A DNA stretch of 10,953 nucleotides, from positions 1 to 10,953 of the forward strand of contig USJU01000048.1 in the NCBI GenBank assembly GCA_900555085.1, in the 5' to 3' direction. The notes below the pieces were generated by a model, which searched no databases, had not been told where the DNA came from, and saw nothing but the letters and a program-made list of their open reading frames with translations. The DNA is from an uncultured Clostridium sp. (GTDB taxonomy: Bacteria > Bacillota > Clostridia > TANB77 > CAG-508). The position numbers and the translations under genes are program-made. Of this stretch, positions 7,359-10,953 are shown one piece after another. Numbering within the stretch: position 1 is the first letter of the stretch; each line of letters begins with the position of its first letter.

Positions 7359-9650
7359 ATGACAAAAGAGACTAGCGATAAATTAAATATGGTAAAAGAA
7401 AAATTAAATTACATAGGTTTAAATTTAGAAGAAATACCAGAATTTTTAAGAAAAAATGAACAATTAGAATTTAAAACTATACACGAAAATGAATTTAAAA
7501 AATATAAAGTATACAAATTTATAGATGTAAGAGATATACAAATATTAATAACACCTAAAAATAGATTAGATCCAATAATGGAAAAGCAAAAACAAGCAAA
7601 GAGAATAATTAATTATTTAGAACCAAAGGAAGAAGAAGACATTCCTTTGCAGGCAGAATTTTTGCAAATGCTAAATAAAGTCGAAATACAAGATATTGAA
7701 AAAATAGATGAAATTCAAAAAGCTATAAACAAAAAAATACCATTTAAAGTAGAATACGAAAATAATTTTTTATGGGAAATATACTATTCAGAAGCATATA
7801 AAAAATACTTTATGCTAGTACCTCTTGAAGATTCAAATTATTCAAGTTTGTTTTATTTACTAAAAAAACAAATAGAAGCCAATAAAAGAAACAGAGCAAG
7901 TAAAATATTTGTACCAATATGTTTTATGGAGTATACAGGTGTATATTTGAAAAAAACAGAAATAGCAGATATAGAAAATAGTATGTGGTTATTTGCAGGA
8001 GATTGGCCTAATATTTATGAAGTATTTGATAAAAAAGATGTACCAACAATTCAAATAATAGGAAAAACATTTGTATATGATAACTTAACAAGTGATTATA
8101 AAATTACACTAAAAACAAAAGAAGATGCAATAAAATTTTATAAATATATAAAAGCATTATTCATATTGCAAAGCGAATTGCCACATAAATACAAATTTAT
8201 ACCTAAAATAGATAGATACGGAAGTTTAGATTTATATTATGATGACAAGAAAATAAACTATGAGGATTTACCAGAATTTATAAAAAAAGAGTATGATAAT
8301 ACAACAAAAGAACTAGAACAAATAACAACTGAAGTAAACAATGCTAAAGAAGAAATAGAAGAAAAGAAAAAAATATCAAAACAAAAAGAAAAAGAATATT
8401 TTCAAAAGGAAAAAGAAATTACATTGTATTTAGAATGTAAAAAAAGCTTTTTTGGAAAAATAAAATATTTCTTCAAACATAAAAAAATGGTAAAACAAAT
8501 AAACAAAGAAGAAGAGAAAACAGAAAAAACAAATATTGAAAAAGAAACCTATAATGTAGAAGAAAAGCAATATTACAACATAGAGGATTTAATAAATATA
8601 AATAAAAGATATAATGAAATTGACTTAGAATATAAAAATTTAAAACTAGATATAGAAGCATTAGATGAAAAAATTAGCATGATGGAAAGAAAAATAAAAA
8701 ATGCTATTTTATATATCGAGGAAATAGATAAGCACAACAAAAGTATATTTGAATTTTGGAAGTTTACAAATAAAGATGAAAAACAAGCATTAGCAGAAGG
8801 CACAGGAGAAGCGGAAGAATCAGAAAATATGAGAATAGAAAAAACTTTTAAAATTGAAACAGACTTTGAGGAATTTTCAATAAGAACAGATAGTAATCAA
8901 AGAAAAAAATTAACAAAAGAACAATGCGATGCAATATTTCTTACTCAAACAAATATATTAGAGCAAATAAATATAATAAAGGCATATGTAGGCAAAGATA
9001 AAAAAATAAGTAAAAAAGATGAAGCAATAATAAAAATAAAATTAGAAATGCTACAAGAGGAAGCGAATAAAAATCAAGAACTGTTTGAAAAAGAAGAATT
9101 TGATATTTTTGGAGGGCTATCAGAAGACCATACAAAAATAAAATATTTAAATGGTAAAAAACATAGAGAAACAGAAAGAAATAAATTTAAAATATTAGAC
9201 CTTAATAAAAATACAAAGCCAGAAGAATATATACAAACTCTTAAAAAGTATATAGAAGAAATACAAAAAGCTTTAGAAACAAATACAGCAAGTGTAAGTA
9301 TGCCAATATATAAGGTTACAGAGCAAAAATTAGAAGAAAAGAATTTTGAAATTTTTAATATAAACATAGAAAATACAATAGAAAAAAATCAAGAAGATAA
9401 GCTAAATTTATATAAAATAAATATAAAAGAAATGGATAATATTGTATATTTAACTAATATAGTTTATTACAATAATAATAACGAAACTTTGCCATTAGGA
9501 ATGGACGTAACAGACAAAGCGTTAGTAGATTTAAATGGTTATGAATTAGAACTTGTAAATAAAGAAACAATAAAATTAAATGAACAAGAAGGTTTATATA
9601 ATAAAGTAAAAACTATAAATGTATATGAATACGACATATCTAAAAACTAA
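7359..9650 (+). CDS. Large coiled-coil protein of unknown function
   Basis: A 763-aa protein I cannot assign to a family. The ATG at 7359 has GGAGG 5 nt upstream; the in-frame ATG at 7347 would overlap that site. There is no signal peptide or transmembrane helix, so it is cytosolic or peripherally membrane bound. Residues about 1-300 look like a mixed alpha/beta region. Two Lys/Glu-rich coiled coils (about 305-352 and 376-456) are separated by a short basic-aromatic stretch (FFGKIKYFFKHKK, about 364-376) that could be an amphipathic, membrane-touching helix. The C-terminal part (about 495-763) is again mixed and ends in beta-like strands. No Walker, nuclease or protease motif was found. It lies between the membrane protein (13 nt) and deoB (12 nt), so it is probably co-expressed with both and may work with the membrane protein at the cell envelope (inference). 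Confidence 0.8.
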   Translation: MTKETSDKLNMVKEKLNYIGLNLEEIPEFLRKNEQLEFKTIHENEFKKYKVYKFIDVRDIQILITPKNRLDPIMEKQKQAKRIINYLEPKEEEDIPLQAEFLQMLNKVEIQDIEKIDEIQKAINKKIPFKVEYENNFLWEIYYSEAYKKYFMLVPLEDSNYSSLFYLLKKQIEANKRNRASKIFVPICFMEYTGVYLKKTEIADIENSMWLFAGDWPNIYEVFDKKDVPTIQIIGKTFVYDNLTSDYKITLKTKEDAIKFYKYIKALFILQSELPHKYKFIPKIDRYGSLDLYYDDKKINYEDLPEFIKKEYDNTTKELEQITTEVNNAKEEIEEKKKISKQKEKEYFQKEKEITLYLECKKSFFGKIKYFFKHKKMVKQINKEEEKTEKTNIEKETYNVEEKQYYNIEDLININKRYNEIDLEYKNLKLDIEALDEKISMMERKIKNAILYIEEIDKHNKSIFEFWKFTNKDEKQALAEGTGEAEESENMRIEKTFKIETDFEEFSIRTDSNQRKKLTKEQCDAIFLTQTNILEQINIIKAYVGKDKKISKKDEAIIKIKLEMLQEEANKNQELFEKEEFDIFGGLSEDHTKIKYLNGKKHRETERNKFKILDLNKNTKPEEYIQTLKKYIEEIQKALETNTASVSMPIYKVTEQKLEEKNFEIFNINIENTIEKNQEDKLNLYKINIKEMDNIVYLTNIVYYNNNNETLPLGMDVTDKALVDLNGYELELVNKETIKLNEQEGLYNKVKTINVYEYDISKN

Positions 9651-9662
9651 GGAGGACAAATT

Positions 9663-10844
9663 ATGAATAATAGATTTATTATAATGGTATTAGATGGATT
9701 TGGAGCTGGAGAAGCTCCAGATGCAGACAAATATGGAGACTGTGGAAGTGCAACTCTTCAGCATATTTATGAACAAACATACTTAGAGTTACCAAATATG
9801 AAAAAGCTAGGAATATTCAATATAGATGGTATAAATCTAGAAAATAAAGAAGAAAATGTAATAGGTTGTTATGGAAAAGCACAAGAAAAAGCAGCTGGAA
9901 AAAATAGCCCAGTAGGACATTGGGAAATGAGTGGATATGTAAACAAAGTTGCATTTGCAACATATCCAAATGGATTCCCAGAAGAAATGATAGAAGAATT
10001 TAAACAAAAAACAGGATTACAAGGAACTTTATATAATGGAGTAGGTTCTGGAACAGATTTATTAAAAAAATATGGAGAAGAACATATGAAAACAGGGTAT
10101 CCAATAGTGTATACTTCTGCAGATAGTGTTTTTCAAATAGCTGCACATGAAGATATAATTCCTGTTAAAAAACTATATGAAATATGCAAAATAGCAAGAG
10201 AAATGTTAAATAATCCAAAATATAATGTTGGAACAGTTATAGCAAGACCATTTGTTGGAGATAAAGCAGAAAACTTCACAAGAACATATAATAGAAAAGA
10301 CTTTGAAACGGAAACCTTTGGAAGAACAATGTTAGATGTATTAAAAGAAAACAACAAAAAAGTATTAGCAATAGGGAAAATAAATGATTTATTCTCAGGA
10401 AGAGGAATAGAAAAAAGTATTCATACACAAGGAAATGTAGATGGAATAGAAAAAACAATAGAAGCAATAAAAGAAGACAACGAATATAAATTAATATATA
10501 CAAATTTAGTAGACTTTGATATGCTTTATGGACACAGAAACAATGTAGAAGGATATGCAAAAGCATTAGAATATTTTGATAGTAAATTACCAGAAATAAT
10601 GGAAAACATGAAGCAAGAAGATATATTAATAATAACAGCAGACCATGGAAACGACCCAGCAACACCAAGCACAGACCACTCGAGAGAATATGTACCAATA
10701 TTAGTATATGGAAAGAATCTAAAACAAAATATAAATTTAGGAACACGAAAAACATATGCAGACATAGCCTCAACAATATTAGATATGTGTGATTTAGAAC
10801 AATTAAAATATGGCGAAAGTTTTAAAGAAGAAATAATAAAATAA
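9663..10844 (+). CDS. deoB: Phosphopentomutase (DeoB), with Ser at the nucleophile position
   Basis: DeoB interconverts ribose 1-phosphate and ribose 5-phosphate (also the deoxy forms) in the cytosol, linking nucleoside breakdown to the pentose phosphate pathway. The length (393 aa) matches Bacillus cereus DeoB, and the alkaline-phosphatase-superfamily Mn ligands are all present: D11, D286, H291, D327, H328 and H339, in VLDGFG, DFDMLYGH, TADHGND and TDHSRE contexts. Other family landmarks include TSADSVFQIAAHE (151-163) and VIARPFVGD (192-200). The phosphorylation loop, normally GKDTxTGHWE with the acceptor Thr85, reads GKNSPVGHWE (79-88), so Ser82 replaces Thr and Asn81 replaces Asp. Ser serves as nucleophile in related enzymes such as alkaline phosphatase, so activity is plausible. 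The stop codon of the preceding gene overlaps the GGAGG site 7 nt before this ATG, indicating an operon. Confidence 0.95.
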   Translation: MNNRFIIMVLDGFGAGEAPDADKYGDCGSATLQHIYEQTYLELPNMKKLGIFNIDGINLENKEENVIGCYGKAQEKAAGKNSPVGHWEMSGYVNKVAFATYPNGFPEEMIEEFKQKTGLQGTLYNGVGSGTDLLKKYGEEHMKTGYPIVYTSADSVFQIAAHEDIIPVKKLYEICKIAREMLNNPKYNVGTVIARPFVGDKAENFTRTYNRKDFETETFGRTMLDVLKENNKKVLAIGKINDLFSGRGIEKSIHTQGNVDGIEKTIEAIKEDNEYKLIYTNLVDFDMLYGHRNNVEGYAKALEYFDSKLPEIMENMKQEDILIITADHGNDPATPSTDHSREYVPILVYGKNLKQNINLGTRKTYADIASTILDMCDLEQLKYGESFKEEIIK

Positions 10845-10889
10845 ATAATTGTTATAATCTGAAAAATAGTAAAAAAATAAATATTTCTC

Positions 10890-10935
10890 GGCTCAATACA
10901 CTCGTTATAGCTTCTAATAGAAATTCAAACGAGCC
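10890..10935. repeat. Nested inverted repeats after deoB
   Basis: The 109 nt after deoB change from very AT-rich to a mixed composition near 10886. Two alternative pairings compete there: GGCTC/GAGCC (10890-10894 with 10931-10935) and CTCGTT/AACGAG (10901-10906 with 10928-10933), the latter enclosing TTCT/AGAA. No T-run follows in either direction, so it is not a standard terminator. The window ends too soon to tell whether this is the edge of a repeat or another gene's leader. Confidence 0.4.
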
Positions 10936-10953
10936 TCTCGCAAAACGCGCCCT

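Noticed and set aside
10276..10776. A 166-codon minus-strand frame opposite deoB with a Leu/Phe-rich, membrane-like translation.
   Set aside because: It is the shadow of the A-rich deoB coding strand, and no start signal or independent promoter is visible.

Overview
The window is AT-rich DNA from a low-GC Gram-positive bacterium, most likely a gut-type Clostridia (Firmicutes). The reasons are A-rich coding strands heavy in ATA and AGA codons, strong AGGAGG-type ribosome binding sites, consensus TTGACA/TATAAT promoters, and families typical of that group. It divides into two parts: a mobilizable element on the left (about 1 to 5.1 kb, all genes on the minus strand) and ordinary chromosome on the right (about 5.4 to 10.95 kb).

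Left part, read in the direction of transcription (high to low coordinates). A consensus promoter with an extended -10 lies at 5081-5108. It is followed by a leader of about 165 nt that holds a hairpin, a possible 22-codon leader peptide, an antiterminator segment and an intrinsic terminator. Next is a 642-codon large serine recombinase that starts with TTG. Between the recombinase and the relaxase, 197 bp of nested inverted repeats look like the origin of transfer. A MobV-type relaxase (462 aa) and a small downstream ORF (98 aa) follow. Last comes a separately promoted cargo gene of unknown function (262 aa), clearly less AT-rich than its surroundings, with its own possible 18-codon leader peptide and a strong terminator. 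Recombinase, relaxase and oriT together are the plan of a Tn4451-like integrative mobilizable element: the recombinase would excise and integrate it, and MobV would nick oriT so that a helper conjugation system could move it. Neither end can be placed with confidence. The left end may lie outside the window, and no convincing attachment-site repeat was found.

Junction. A 93-codon minus-strand ORF of unknown function and a complete tRNA-Leu(UAA) gene, with encoded CCA, a perfect consensus promoter and a terminator, lie between the element genes and the chromosomal operon.

Right part (plus strand). Three tightly spaced genes form a probable operon: a membrane protein joining a DUF975-like half to a CmpB-like (PF06541) half, a 763-aa coiled-coil protein that I cannot assign, and phosphopentomutase (deoB). 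The DeoB has all six expected metal ligands but carries Ser where the family has its phospho-accepting Thr.

The most interesting observation is the recombinase leader. One RNA segment can pair either with an upstream stretch inside a small leader ORF or with the 3' arm of a U-tailed terminator. This is the layout of transcription attenuation and suggests that excision of the element is conditionally controlled.
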